Shown: positions 1 to 12,000 of the stretch, one piece after another
Position numbering within the stretch: the first letter of the stretch is position 1
Layout of the letters: each line of letters begins with the position of its first letter
NCBI GenBank assembly: GCA_029255685.2
Contig: CM055320.2
Coordinates: 13,626,614-13,690,613, forward strand
From: Silene conica
Lineage: Eukaryota; Streptophyta; Magnoliopsida; Caryophyllales; Caryophyllaceae
Length of the DNA stretch: 64,000 nucleotides
Reading direction: 5' to 3'
Translations under genes and position numbers: made by a program
Notes under the pieces: generated by a model
Database searches by the model: none
The model's input: only the letters and a program-made list of their open reading frames with translations
Told to the model about the DNA's origin: nothing

Positions 1-595
1 TATTGTGCAGTTCATCGAGAGAGATGTCTTGGTTCCTTATGTTGAAATTCATCCGGAATTGTACATAAGTCTTCACCTTAGACAAGGAGTGGAGGATTCT
101 GTCAATCACAAGTTCCTTAGGAATATCCACTTGATTCATCCTTAGGGTTTCTACATGCTCAATCATCTTGAGTACATGTGGGCTAACCTTTTGCCCCTCC
201 TTAAGGTTGAGATCAAAGAAAGCCGATACTGCCCCATATTGGACAATTCTCGAAGCCTTTGAGAACATTGTCAGAAGCCTGCAATAGATCTCATAAGCTG
301 TGCCAATCTTTAGGGCAATCTTTTGGAGTTCCGGCTCCATCGAGAAGATCAAAACATTTTTGATTGCCGCAGACTCCTTCTGATAAGTATCATAAGGTCG
401 TCTTGCCGCGGCGGTGGCATTTTCTGCAGGTTCGGGAGGTGATTCTTCAATGAGGAATTCGGTCTTACCGTCTCCCTCTGCCGCCAACAATAGTTGGGCA
501 TCCCAATCGGCAAAGTTTGCCCCATTCTTTTCTAGCTTACAACGATCCATGAAGGAACGTAACCATGAAGAGTTTGTAGTAGTGGAAGTAGTCAT
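1..595 (-). CDS. Ty1/copia Gag protein, N-terminal part (open at window edge)
   Basis: An uninterrupted frame of 198 codons starts at ATG 595-593 and is still open at base 1. The start is the first ATG after the leader. The protein begins MTTSTTTNSSWLRSF and continues through NFADWDAQLLLAAEG, an early W-containing motif typical of copia Gag. A later stretch reads HVLKMIEHVETLRMNQ and then ILHSLSKVKTYVQFRMNF, which is characteristic of the UBN2-type gag domain of plant copia elements. Gag forms the virus-like particle that packages element RNA in the cytoplasm. The frame has no stop or frameshift over its visible length, so this copy may be fairly young. The zinc knuckle, protease and pol would lie to the left and cannot be judged. 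Confidence 0.8.
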   Translation of the reverse strand, partial: MTTSTTTNSSWLRSFMDRCKLEKNGANFADWDAQLLLAAEGDGKTEFLIEESPPEPAENATAAARRPYDTYQKESAAIKNVLIFSMEPELQKIALKIGTAYEIYCRLLTMFSKASRIVQYGAVSAFFDLNLKEGQKVSPHVLKMIEHVETLRMNQVDIPKELVIDRILHSLSKVKTYVQFRMNFNIRNQDISLDELHN

Positions 596-3070
596 GATTG
601 ATATTGATACGAGGACTACAAAATTTTTAAACATATGAAGAAATTAAATGCTAATCGTTTTAATTTTCATTTTAACTTGTAAACATATTTACTAAGTTGA
701 TGCATCTATAAAATGACCTCTATCCAATTTTATAAATGATTCCAAGACCCAAACCCATACTATCGAAATCGTGAACCACTGGAACTCCGACCCAACAATA
801 TGGTTTGGTGGGTTAAAATAAACCGGTTCTACCCTAGAACTCTTGGTTGATGACAAATAATTATTTATTCATCTTAGCCCGGAACACATTGACCACTGGT
901 CCTCTACACTTCCGTTGAGTACAAACCAAATTTCAAATGCATCGGGATGCGATCCGCCCACTGGACTGAATCCATCCCATCGCCCCACTTATCCTACGTA
1001 ATGGGGTTCGTACTGCCCACTGGACTAGCACCACCCCACGAAATAGAAGCTCATGGGTTCTACTATTTGGTAAGGCTAATCCTCAATTGTTTTTGTTTAA
1101 TATAGAGGTCTTGTCAATTTATTATCTATCTCCTTTAAGCGAATTAAATTGGTGAACTCGATAATTATAATTGACACGGTCGTTTTTAACGATCTAAACT
1201 AATATGCATGTCTATGGCGATTTGGCTATGCATGCAAACATATTAAAATGCAAAAATAAAAGCAATAAAGCAATAAAATCCTAGTATGGCCTTCCTAGTA
1301 ATAGTAAAAACTAATTAACTATTACAAATTCGGAAACCAACTCCTTGGTCCCTTGAACTTCATTGGCACGCCATCCAAGAAAACACCGTCTTGTCGGAAC
1401 TCCTTTCCGTATGGCACCGTCTTTTGGATCTCCGGAATTACAATAAAATAATACAACTATTCTATTGCAAAACTTAAAATTTAAATTACAAACCCGTGAT
1501 ACGAGATCACATAAATTACAACCGAATCAATATTCCCTTTCATTACGGGTAATATTGATTAAAACTAAGGCCATACTAAGAAAATTACATAATTCCAAAT
1601 TATATAAATAACATTCAAAATATGACATTCATATTAAATAAATTGCAATAATAAAATATGTATGCACATGCTCAATTTTTAATGCCAAATCGCCTTATGG
1701 GAGCAAATATCTCATATTTGTTTACGGTTTTTACGGATATGCGCGATTTTAACTATTAAAATCATCAAAATTACATAAATCTCATTTATGTCCAAGTTAA
1801 TCATCCTAACTTACTTTAGGAATCAATGTTTAGTCTCTACTAATATTTGATCATGATCTAACTTGATTTTACATTATTGTTCATAAATTACTTGTATTTT
1901 CGGGAAAAATAAACAAAATATGGCCAAATGAGTCAATAAAATTCGAAATTTAAAATTCAAAAATTTTAAACTTTCTGGAAATTTTCTAAAATTTCAGAAA
2001 TTATTAAAATGATCTTTTGCAATTATTTATGGCTTATTTCATAAATAAATCGTATAATAAGCCGTTTTTATGGTTAAAATTCGATTTAAATCATAAAAAC
2101 TTGAAATAAATTGCCATAAATTTTTAGTCATCCTAAAATACATATTAGAATCTGAAAGTGACCAAAAATTACAGACCATACTCGAAATTTTATTTTCCGA
2201 CTCATAAATTACGATTATTAGCTAATTAACTCATTAAAATTAATAATCATAAAAACAGAAACTTTTTGATATCTAACTTTTAGATCTGATGTTCCTATCA
2301 TATAAGACATCTATGGGTAAAATTTCATGCCATAATATTAAGATTAACTATTTTTAACACAATAAGTCACTATTTATCCGATTTTAACCATTAAAATCAT
2401 AAATCATGCATCACTTGAGAATAAATTCCCAAAACTTACATACATACTGTAAATATTGCATGTGACATTGTGTAAAGTTTTTATGGCAAGATTCCAACTA
2501 TAACTATTAAAGTCGAATTTAAGTCACTATTAATCCGATTTTTACTATAAAAATCATTAATCATGCAAAATAATTCCAATAATTTCGAAAATTCATACAG
2601 GAACTTTATATATTGCATGTGACTTCTCATAAAATTTTTAAGATTAAATTCGAAATATAACCATATATACCCATTTTTGCTCATATTATGACTATTTATC
2701 TCATAAAATTCATAATCCATGCATATTAACTCCATTTCTTATGAAAAATCATATACAATATATTAAATATGCATGTGAGAACATATCAAAAAATCTCGGC
2801 CAGAAACTATTTTTAGCTATTTTTCCCATTAATTGTTGTTTAAAACCGATTTAAAGTACAAAATATACAAATAAATATAAAAATGAACAATAAAAATCCA
2901 TAAAATTATTTTTATGTCCTAAAACCATTTTAGAAACAGAAACTTTAACATGCAATATTATTTTGTGATTTATCATAATAAACACAATTATTTCGAAAAT
3001 TTCGAAATATGTATGTTAAACCGATTTTAACATAAATCATGAATCCGATCATGCATGCAACAACCGTAAT
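596..3070 (-). other. Untranslated leader of the copia element
   Basis: About 2.5 kb between the primer-binding site and the gag ATG. It is strongly AT-rich and has no coding frame I can assign on either strand. Bases 760-1080 hold a less AT-rich patch with repeated phrases such as gaccactgg and cccactgga. Such long leaders occur in some plant copia families; I see no captured gene in it. Confidence 0.5.
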
Positions 3071-3082
3071 GCTCTGATACCA
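3071..3082 (-). other. Primer-binding site (initiator tRNA-Met type)
   Basis: Read on the minus strand this is TGGTATCAGAGC, the standard primer-binding site of plant copia elements, complementary to the 3' end of initiator tRNA-Met. It lies two bases inside the end of the LTR, as expected. Confidence 0.9.
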
Positions 3083-3084
3083 AT

Positions 3085-4383
3085 TGTTGGAAACTAAGTT
3101 CCTTATTTTATACTCAAATCTAATATGAGTTTTGTTTCTTTAAGTTTAGGTCATAAAACTTAAATAGATCTTATGCATGCAAGATGATATCATAAGATGA
3201 GATAGTCCTTACATTGGTTTTAGAAGGTTTATACTCAATAATCACCTATTATATGAGTCTTCAAACCACCGAAATACCCTTAAACGATCTAAGAAAAATC
3301 GTCTCCAAAAGATGCGTATCAAGGACCCGATCTCAAACTAATACTAATTTTGTTACTAGAAAATTAGTATAAGTATACTAGAAATAATAACAATAATATT
3401 ACTCTTGATATTATTAGTATAGGAAATAATTATTTCCTTAGTAAAGACTATTTTAGCTAAGGAATTATGAGAATGAGGTTTGTAGTGTGTTGGATGAACA
3501 AGCATCAAAAACTAACAACTAGTATGTCAAGTGAGTAGTGTGGTGTATTTAAGAGCAAAATATGCTCACTCATGTGAGCACATGGCCGGCCCTCTCACAC
3601 AAATAAGGCCAATGCATGGCTTCTTTCTCTTACACAAAAGCTCATGAGATGCCTTACACCTAAGGCTAGGCATGTAAGCTTTTATCATATGTGTAAGAGT
3701 AGTCTTACAATATCACAACAACACACTACCTCACTAACCCACATTGCACGGTTAAAAGAGTGCAAAATGGACTCCATTTTATCTTTGTCAATTGTGTTAA
3801 TTTGTAACATGTCACACATGTTTCATAACACATGACCCAATTTGTTAATTGTGCAATTTTAACTATTAAAATTCATAATTTACAAATTTATTACATTTAA
3901 ATAATTATACTAATAATTCGAAATTATTCTTGTACAAAAATGTAATGTCATAATTTAATTACAACTCCTTGTAATTTTATGATCAACCGTGTTCATTCTC
4001 AATTTAATCGTTTCCTAAACGAATAAATAAAAAAACCGAGTAATAAAACAATTTTATTACTTTGACTTTAATTATTATTATAATCCCATTATAAAAATAT
4101 TCGTCATATAAAATTATTTCCAAAATTTCTAGTTATTAATTAATTTGTATCCAATACAATATTAATTAATTATTCCATTGAGACGGAATTCCCTAAAGAT
4201 ATGACCTTAAGGGATCAACTGATCACCACCATCATATGACGATAATGTCAAACTCTAGACAGCCAATCATTATCGATAAATGTTGATCAGTCGACTTTAA
4301 AAGAGTAACACTCCCAGTTGTGTTTCATTCAAATGAGTTTTAATTACGTCAACACACTATTGTCGAGGACACTTCCTCCAACA
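3085..4383 (-). repeat. 5' LTR of the copia element
   Basis: About 1,299 bp. On the plus strand it begins TGTTGG and ends CCAACA, a perfect 6-bp terminal inverted repeat with the TG...CA ends of LTRs. The inner edge is set by the adjacent primer-binding site and the outer edge by the abrupt change to reverse-transcriptase coding sequence at 4384. The matching 3' LTR lies outside the window, so LTR divergence (insertion age) cannot be read here. Confidence 0.8.
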
Positions 4384-5551
4384 GATTCCTCCTGAAGGTT
4401 ATCATAAAGCCAAGGAAGGACAAGTTTGCAAGCTGAAAAGGTCTCTTTATGGGTTAAAACAAGCCTCACGTCAATGGAATATTGAATTGACCAAATATCT
4501 CACAAGCATAGGTTTTGTACAATCCAGACAAGACTACTCTTTGTTCACAAAAGGATCAATAGAAGAAGGATCTTTTGTGGTAGCTCTTGTTTATGTGGAT
4601 GATGTATTGCTAACCGGAGATGATCAGAAAGAAATTCAACTTGTCAAGTTGGGGCTTGACAAGACTTTCACCATTAAAGACTTAGGGGAAATGAGATATT
4701 TTTTGGGTCTAGAAGTGGCAAGAAATGAGAATGGAATCTTGCTGAACCAAAGAAAGTATGTACTAGATATCTTAAAGTATCTGAATATGGAGAATTGTTC
4801 TCCTGTAAGCTTTCCCATGCAGAAGAACCTCAAACTGTCCACAGAAACTGGGACACTGATGGACAGGCCAGACTTATACAGGAGAACAATAGGAAGATTG
4901 TTGTATTTGAGCCTAACTAGGCCTGATATCTCTTATGCTGTACAACATCTTAGCCAGTTTTTGGTGGCACCCAGAAGTGCACATTGGCAGGCTGCATTGC
5001 ATATAGTGAAGTATCTAAGAGGCACCATCAATGTTGGTTTATTTTACAAGTCAGACACTGAACTTAGCATTACTGCCTACAGTGATGCCGATTGGGGTAA
5101 TTGTGCCTTCACCTGTAGATCCCTCAGTGGGTACTGCATATTCATTGGGAGTTCCTTAATCTCTTGGAAAACCAAGAAGCAAAAGACAGTTAGTAAAAGT
5201 ACAGCAGAGGCAGAATACAGAAGCATGTCCTATGCAACGAGTGAACTTGTTTGGATTCACAGATCACTTCTTGATTTAAATGTGGATATACCAAAACCAA
5301 TTCCTTTGCTATGTGATAATAAAGCAGCCACACACATAGCAGAAAACCCTGTTTTTCATGAACGAACGAAACATCTTGATATTGATTGTCATTATGTTAG
5401 AGACAAGCTACAAGAGGGGTTCCTAACTACTCATCATGTCAGAAGTAATTTGCAGCTGGCAGATATCATGACCAAGGCTCTAGGGAAACAACAACATCAA
5501 TTTCTCTGTGTCAAGCTTGGACTTCAATTAAATCCAGAAGATCCAGCTTGA
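4384..5551 (+). pseudogene. Ty1/copia reverse transcriptase - RNase H, 3' half (split by insertion)
   Basis: The frame is open from the junction at 4384 and reads IPPEGYHKAKEGQVCKL then SLYGLKQASRQW, both standard for copia RT. The catalytic box follows as YVDDVLLTGD. The RNase H part has TAYSDADWGNC, then SKSTAEAEYRSM, and the protein ends at the usual ADIMTKAL block with stop at 5549-5551. No stop or frameshift lies within these 389 codons. The upstream half of pol, gag and the 5' LTR are absent because another copia element was inserted at this point; they should lie left of the window. It cannot make a complete polyprotein here. An apparent start at 4487 is only an internal TTG and is not used. 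Confidence 0.9.
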
Positions 5552-5559
5552 AGGGGGAA
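5550..5559 (+). other. Polypurine tract of the plus-strand copia element
   Basis: GAAGGGGGAA directly after the pol stop and directly before the TG of the 3' LTR. This is the usual primer site for plus-strand DNA synthesis. Confidence 0.8.
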
Positions 5560-5797
5560 TGTGAGAATGCTTAACCATCATATAGTTAATTAAAGTGTAA
5601 ACTAACTATAGTTTGTTACTCTAGTTGAGATGTAGCTTGTATATAATGTATTCTGTAACTGATTTTGTAACTAACTCTTCACTTTTAATATCAGCCACAC
5701 AATTCTATTTACCTCTTTCTCTCTAGAATATCATATATCACCATTAAAGCAAATCTGAGCTTTACTGCAATGGTGAATTGAGAATTGAGGTTTCACA
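5560..5797 (+). repeat. 3' LTR of the plus-strand copia element
   Basis: A short LTR of about 238 bp that starts TGTGAGAATG just after the polypurine tract and ends GGTTTCACA. TGTGA and TCACA form a 5-bp terminal inverted repeat with TG...CA ends. The right edge is inferred from this match only. Confidence 0.65.
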
Positions 5798-7330
5798 AAT
5801 ACGGACACTATTCGTCGTAACCTGAAAACGAATAATGTTTCTCTCACATAATGCAACTTACACTATTTATATGAGGCTTGACTTTCTCTCACTTGCATGA
5901 CCACTTGTATTTTTGTGTGACGGATATTAGCCGTTACAAGCAAGACTCTTTGATTTTAATATTAAAATAGTAAATTTTTCTTGTTACGGGTATATTCGTC
6001 ATAAATTTAAACGGGTAAGTATTATTTATATGTAGATAAGACAAATATAAGAGTATTGAGGAGATTATAAATGATTTGTCATCATCTACATAAGTGAGCT
6101 TTATTTAAACGGACAGATATTGTCCTATCCATTGTACTATCCGGTGTAAATGAGAATATGTGACAAACCCAATAATAAGTCGTTATTTAAAACTTGTGTT
6201 TGAAGTATGTACCAAATATAAAGGAAGAGTAGCAAATACTAGAGAAGAAGATGACAGAAGATGTACTTTCGTGAACAAATTACAATCCAAGTACACTAAT
6301 GCTAGAAATTTCCAAGCAAAACAACATTTTGTGTTCTTCTCATCATTCATATTTCATATCTTATCAGAATGCCAATTTGGTTTATGAATTTACATCCACA
6401 AATATACACTTTTGTACATGCTACATATATGATATTTTCTTGAGGAAAATTACGGAGCGTCTTTAAACGCTTTAAATTAACATCGACTATACAGTAATTA
6501 TTACGAGTATTAAATAAAAATTCATTTCATACGTTCTAAATCATATACTAAATGAGTTATATATGTATTTATATTTTTTCTCCAAATACAAATTGAATTT
6601 TAAGATCATACTGAGTAATATTTAATTTTTAATTATTCACACTCTTTACGCTTTTTCCCTAGACATAAAACTTGTAAAAAGTTTTATACAACCAGACCAA
6701 CCAGTTGCTCTTGTTTCAAATAGGTCATTTTGATCTGAAATAATAAAACATAATTTTATAATTACTTTAAAACTAAATGTGACCAATATTGAAAAATAAG
6801 TTAGCATAAATCGTAATATTATTATTTATTAACTGTACCATTATGATTCATTTAACCAAATCATAATATTTATTTGAAATTTCAGGAAATAGTGACTATC
6901 TAAAACAAGAATTTGCCTTATACAAACAGGTCAACAATGTGCATGAACTACTCGTTTACACTGAGAAAGCATGAGTGTGAAACGAAATTTGCGTTTTACT
7001 TAATAAAAAAGAATTGCAGAAAACTCGCACTTATTTTCCCTAATCTTATCTCAAAGTCTCAAAGCTCATGCAAATCCAACTTAGATGTTGGGATAAAGTC
7101 ACCTAACAAAGTAAACAGCAACTATCTTATCAACTAATCAACTAATTAACGCTTTATATAATTAGTACGCAGCATAAAAAATTACTTGTACTTATCTTAC
7201 CGAGTTGTTGAAAGTTGATTTTCACATGATTCAATCCGAAACAATCGAAAACTAATCTAATAGAATTTAAAATTGGGTGAACTGAAATCAACTTTGTCTA
7301 GATTGAGGCTAAATTAATATACAAATTCTC
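5798..7330. other. AT-rich intergenic DNA, no gene seen
   Basis: No frame with recognisable protein similarity on either strand. Bases 5915-5946 carry a short near-palindromic phrase, GTGACGGATATTAGCCGTTA, of the same style as the MITE remnants further right. Confidence 0.4.
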
Positions 7331-7487
7331 ATTGACGGTATCCGTCACAAGGTTGTGACGGATACCGTTTTCTCTTACAAAATATCCATAAAGGTGATTG
7401 AGAAAGCACATAAAGGATGACCCATCTTAACCCCTCTTGTGAGAGATCACAAGCTTGTGACGGGATTAACCCGTCACAAGCAAGACA
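7331..7487. repeat. MITE-like inverted repeat (GTGACGG family)
   Basis: Both ends contain inverted copies of a short word: the left end reads CCGTCACAAGGTTGTGACGG, and the right end carries CTTGTGACGGGATTAACC followed by CCGTCACAAG. The same word recurs near 5915, 8580, 21580, 22841 and 23390, so this is a dispersed family, probably non-autonomous DNA elements. Superfamily not assigned. Confidence 0.45.
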
Positions 7488-7935
7488 TGCTAAAATTGAT
7501 AACTGATAGGTTGCCAAATTGCTACAATGCTCCAGCTCGAACTCAATCTAAACCTGGCTCGATATTGACTCGCAATTCAATAGATGACCTTATAACAAAG
7601 TAGTATCGTGATGCAAATAAAATTAAATTGACATTTACCTTAATTATTTTACTTAACTACAATTACACATGCCTTAACATAAAATGACTCATCCAAAATT
7701 AAGAACCTACTCGTTGTATATTTTTACTCTAACCCGATATTTATCCCAACCTAACTTGATCAGTTTTATCACCCAATGATGACCTGCCATGAATTGTGTT
7801 ATATGTACTGATAATTGACCCGAGTGACCCACCTCTACTATTATACAAACGAGTGCATTAGGTAAATTTAGTGCTTAAAAATATTTTACTTTGATAAATA
7901 AACTTTGGTCCGGTTTGGTAAAAAACGGATTAATT

Positions 7936-8283
7936 TTAGGTAGCACGGACACTTCTCCTAAATAGCCGACACCGTGTCCGACACTCGGACACCCGACGCT
8001 CGTTGGACACATTGCTAAACATATTATAGTTTAGACGAAGAATACAATATTAAAAAGAGCAATTAGAAGATGAGTTTGGGTGAAAAATGAGAACTAGTTA
8101 TAGTAAAAGTCGAATTGTACTTTTACTTGTTTAGATTTAGCTTCAAATACATGATGAAAATAAAATTATACGTTATTTATAACTATAAAATATTTATTTT
8201 ATTATATTTAAGTGATGTGTCCCGTGTCCTAAATTTCATGGGATGCCGTGTCACGTGTCCGTGTCCGTTTTGGTGCTATCTAG
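7936..8283. repeat. MITE-like element with GGACAC-rich inverted ends
   Basis: The left end is TAGGTAGCACGGACAC and the right end, read in reverse complement, is TAGATAGCACCAAAACGGAC. The inner flanks on both sides repeat CGGACAC and GTGTCCG. The inside is AT-rich without coding sequence. The TAG-type ends suggest a hAT-derived MITE, but I could not identify a clean target duplication. Confidence 0.45.
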
Positions 8284-8514
8284 TAGATCATACAAACAGA
8301 TTATAAATAACATATTTTATCACAAGGTTTGACTGCGTATTATAATTAGCAAATTAATTCGAGTGTTTGGTAATTGATAGATTACGAGTAATCGTTATTT
8401 TTCTCTGTAAAATAAGATATTGACCGAAAATATGTTGTTTAAATATTTTGTTTACCAAACAGTAAACTTAGCAATTAATTGGTTAAACATGGAAAAACCC
8501 TCGAGGGGTCGTTT

Positions 8515-8640
8515 GGTTCGTGTAAAGGTACCACTTATCACCTCCATGTGCTTTCCTCTCTCCTCTAAATGGTCATTTTGTGAGACAAAATGGTATCCGT
8601 CTTCTCCTTGTAACGGATACCCTCCATCTAGCGCGAGAAT
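8515..8640. repeat. Fragment of the GTGACGG-type MITE family
   Basis: Contains TTTTGTGAGACAAAATGG followed by TATCCGTC and TTGTAACGGATACC, matching phrases at 21600 and 22820. Only a degraded copy; ends not defined. Confidence 0.3.
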
Positions 8641-9011
8641 TTGTGATATGGGTTAGCTCATTTGAAAGTAATACTTCATACCTAAAATGAGTTTAACCAA
8701 TACTCCTAATTATACTCCTAGAGCAAATGAGGCCTAACTATTTATTTCAGTCAAACAAGTCATTCATCACTTTTTGTTTTGTTATGGTAAAAAATAAAAA
8801 CAGATTGATATAAGAGACAGTATTTAACTCCAACTTGTCAGCTACCATTAACACTTCAGTCTTCTCCTCCGCAACGATTCTATTAAAAAATTCTACAACA
8901 ACATCAACATGTTTAATACATACTCTCTTCCACTAATAAATTACTAATAAATTGATGTAACCAAAGTTTCAATCTTTTTCATCAAAGATTCAATCTTTAG
9001 TGGGTGCAGTA

Positions 9012-12000
9012 ATGTCAGCCCAACTGCAGCAAAATGGAGGAGGAGGAGGAGGAGATGAAGAAGTGCTTATTGAACCATTATTGTCTCTTACTAGAAATCA
9101 ATTATCTTTTCAAAGCAATACTACTTCTCAACTTGCTCTTGTTGGTGCCAACATTTGTCCTATTGAAAGTCTTGATTATGAGTATGTTACAATCTTTTCT
9201 TAATTGCCCATCATTTTTTTGTTTAATTTCATGCTCTTTTCGTTAAAAATGTGAAAACTTGATTGAATATTTACCTGCCCATCAAACCCATGTTCAATTT
9301 GGTAGTGATTCTATTTTTGAATGATCATTATCGAGTAATTTTCATCTTGGGTCATTCGGAAACTGCCCAAGGCTGCGTATATCAACCCCCTCCTACCTCG
9401 CAATTTGCGGGAGCCATTGAGGAATTGGGAGTAATGCTGCTGTTTCTGTTGTTGAATTCAGCAATTTTATTTCTAGCTTAGTATGATCACTTAGTTATGG
9501 TGATATTGTTGTTGTTGATGATGATTAACATGCTGCTATATTGAGAAAGTATGTTCAGTATTGTTTAGTTTACGTCCCAATTATTTGTTTACCTTTTATA
9601 TTCATCGTGAGGAGTATTTTTTTTTAACGAAAAGTAAACAAATGATCGGGCGGAGAGAGTACTCGGCTAGAAATATTGTTGATTGTGAGATTATTTTCAT
9701 TGTCTGGATTTTGGCTACTTGATGCTGTATGCAGAATTAGAGGGGATAAGGGGATAGGGATGTGATCATTAAGTGGTTTAAAACATGTTGGCCTTGACGA
9801 ATACTTTTATGAGAACTGTCGTGCGGAATCGTAAATACCTCGTGTGGTGTCCAGTGTCCATAATAGTACGATATTGTCCGCTTTGGGCCAAACTCTCACG
9901 GATTTACTCTTGGGCTCCTTCCCAAAAGGTCTCCTACTATTATATTTTCTGGACACTTATGTGGGACATGGATTTGCATCCTAACAAGAACATTGTATAT
10001 ATTTCTTAAGTGTGTTAATGACTTACTGTAAATCTGTAATCGTAGAATGGTCTTACAGAAAACTAATCGCCTGGCCTTTGTTGTCATAATGGGTACATAG
10101 AAAGTTGAAATCTTTTTCCGGGTTTCTGCAGAATTATCGAGAATGATTTCTTCAAGCAAGATTGGAGGAGTAGGGAGAAGCCTCAGATATACCAGTACAT
10201 GTTTATGAAGTGGGCATTTGTTTTTCTTATTGGGTTGATTGTTAGCTTGATTGGGTTCTTCAATAATTTGGCAGTCGAGAACATTGCTGGCAAGAAATTC
10301 GTTATCACTTCCAAATTAATGCTGGAAAACAAGTACATACCTGAAGCACTTCTTTTGCATCTTCTTTATTAATTGAATTTGTTGAGAGATTACGTGACGT
10401 ATGGGTATATGATGAACTTGAATTTTATGTAGGCACTGGGCAGCATTTTTGGTTTTCACAAGTTATAATTTTGTGTTAACCCTATTTGCTTCCCTTATTA
10501 CTGCGCTTATAGCGCCGGCGGCTGCTGGATCAGGTGTGCCAGAAGTGAAAGCATATTTGAATGGTGTGGATGCACCTGAGATATTTTCAGTCAAGACTTT
10601 GATAGTTAAGGTCAGAATTGTAGTTATATTGAAGCACTCTTAGCTCAAGTTTTTTAGATCTCTTGATTTGAGTGTCCCCCGCGACATTTCTTTGTGCATT
10701 CAAAAGTACTAAAACACTCTTTGAAAAGTTCTCCGTACGAATAATGCCTGCATTTAATCCATATCCTTTTACCTTGAGTATCAGGCAATATTTCGTTGTG
10801 ATAAAAGATTATGCGCAGAAACCTTAAGAAAATCTAACATATCTGTCTTTTAGCTTACAGCAGGTTTTATTCAATCTAGAATGTTAGTCTGAGATATGTC
10901 CTTGGTTACAGATTATTGGTAGCATAACTGCAGTGTCCTCTTCCCTTCTGATCGGAAAAGCAGGGCCTATGGTGCACACTGCTTCATGTATTGCTGCATT
11001 GTTAGGTCAGGGTGGATCAAAGAAGTATCACTTGACGTGGAAATGGCTACACTTTTTCAAAAATGACCGAGATAGGAGAGATCTTGTAACATGTGGAACA
11101 GCCGCCGGAATTGCTGCTGCTTTCCGTGCTCCGGTTGGTGGTGTATTGTTTGCATTGGAAGAAATGACTTCTTGGTATTGTTAGTTCTTTTTAATTCTTA
11201 ACTCACATGATTTTTTTAAGAGCGGTTGTATTTTTTAACAATTGAAGTTGGGTAAACAGTGTCGTAGAAGTATGATATTAGCCTTTAGTTGAACTTAAAA
11301 ATTGCAAAGCATGAACTAGGTGAACTTTTTGGTAATTCTATTTAAACATACAACGCCGATTAGCTTACGAGTCTCTACCCAACTTGCATGAATTCCCTTT
11401 GCTATTTTCATAGACTTATGGTCGTTTTCCCTTTTTTAAGGTGGAGAGGTGCACTCTTATGGAGAGCTTTCTTCTCAACAGTAATTGTGGCTATCATGCT
11501 TCGTGGTTTTATGGATTTCTGCTACAAGGGCTACTGTGGACTATTTGGAACAGGTGGTTTAATCATGTTCAATGTCACGTCAGAAGATTTTGTATATCAT
11601 CTCAGTGATGTCCCTGTAGTGTTGGTCATTGGAGTTGTAGGAGGATGTTTGGCAGCCTTGTACAATTCTATCCTAGCAAAGGTTCTTCGTATTTACACTA
11701 AAATTAACCAGTAAGTTGATGTTTTCTTACCATTATACTTTGGTTAGATGAAACAAATGCTCGTGATTATACGTAGACCTGGCAAACTGCGACCCAAACC
11801 CAAAAGAGCAACTATAATTGGCCCCTACTCGAAAAATGATCCGATCCATAAATGAAGCACTCAACTGACTCTTTCCCAAGTTGGCCTAATAACAAGACCC
11901 AACTGCGACCTTAATGACCGGCTTACCAAGTCTAATTATGCGATTTGACCTCTGAATACCCTTTTCCTCTTTCTTTTCAGGAAAGGTGTCGTATATCAGA

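Larger units (their letters stand above)
1..4383 (-). mobile_element. Ty1/copia LTR retrotransposon, 5' part, running off the left edge
   Basis: On the minus strand the order is 5' LTR (4383 to 3085), two spacer bases, a primer-binding site matching initiator tRNA-Met (3082 to 3071), a long untranslated leader and the start of gag (595 to the window edge). This is the canonical order of a plant Ty1/copia element. The outer LTR edge at 4383 cuts directly into the reverse transcriptase frame of another copia element, so this is a nested insertion. The rest of pol and the 3' LTR must lie to the left of the window. Confidence 0.85.

Noticed and set aside
414-638. Plus-strand 74-codon frame near the left edge
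   Set aside because: It lies antisense to the copia gag frame, which has clear family motifs.
2481-2735. 84-codon minus-strand frame in the copia leader
   Set aside because: AT-driven composition and no recognisable domain; the leader is expected to be non-coding.
4636-4842. Minus-strand frame over the copia RT
   Set aside because: Antisense shadow of the clearly coding plus-strand RT frame.
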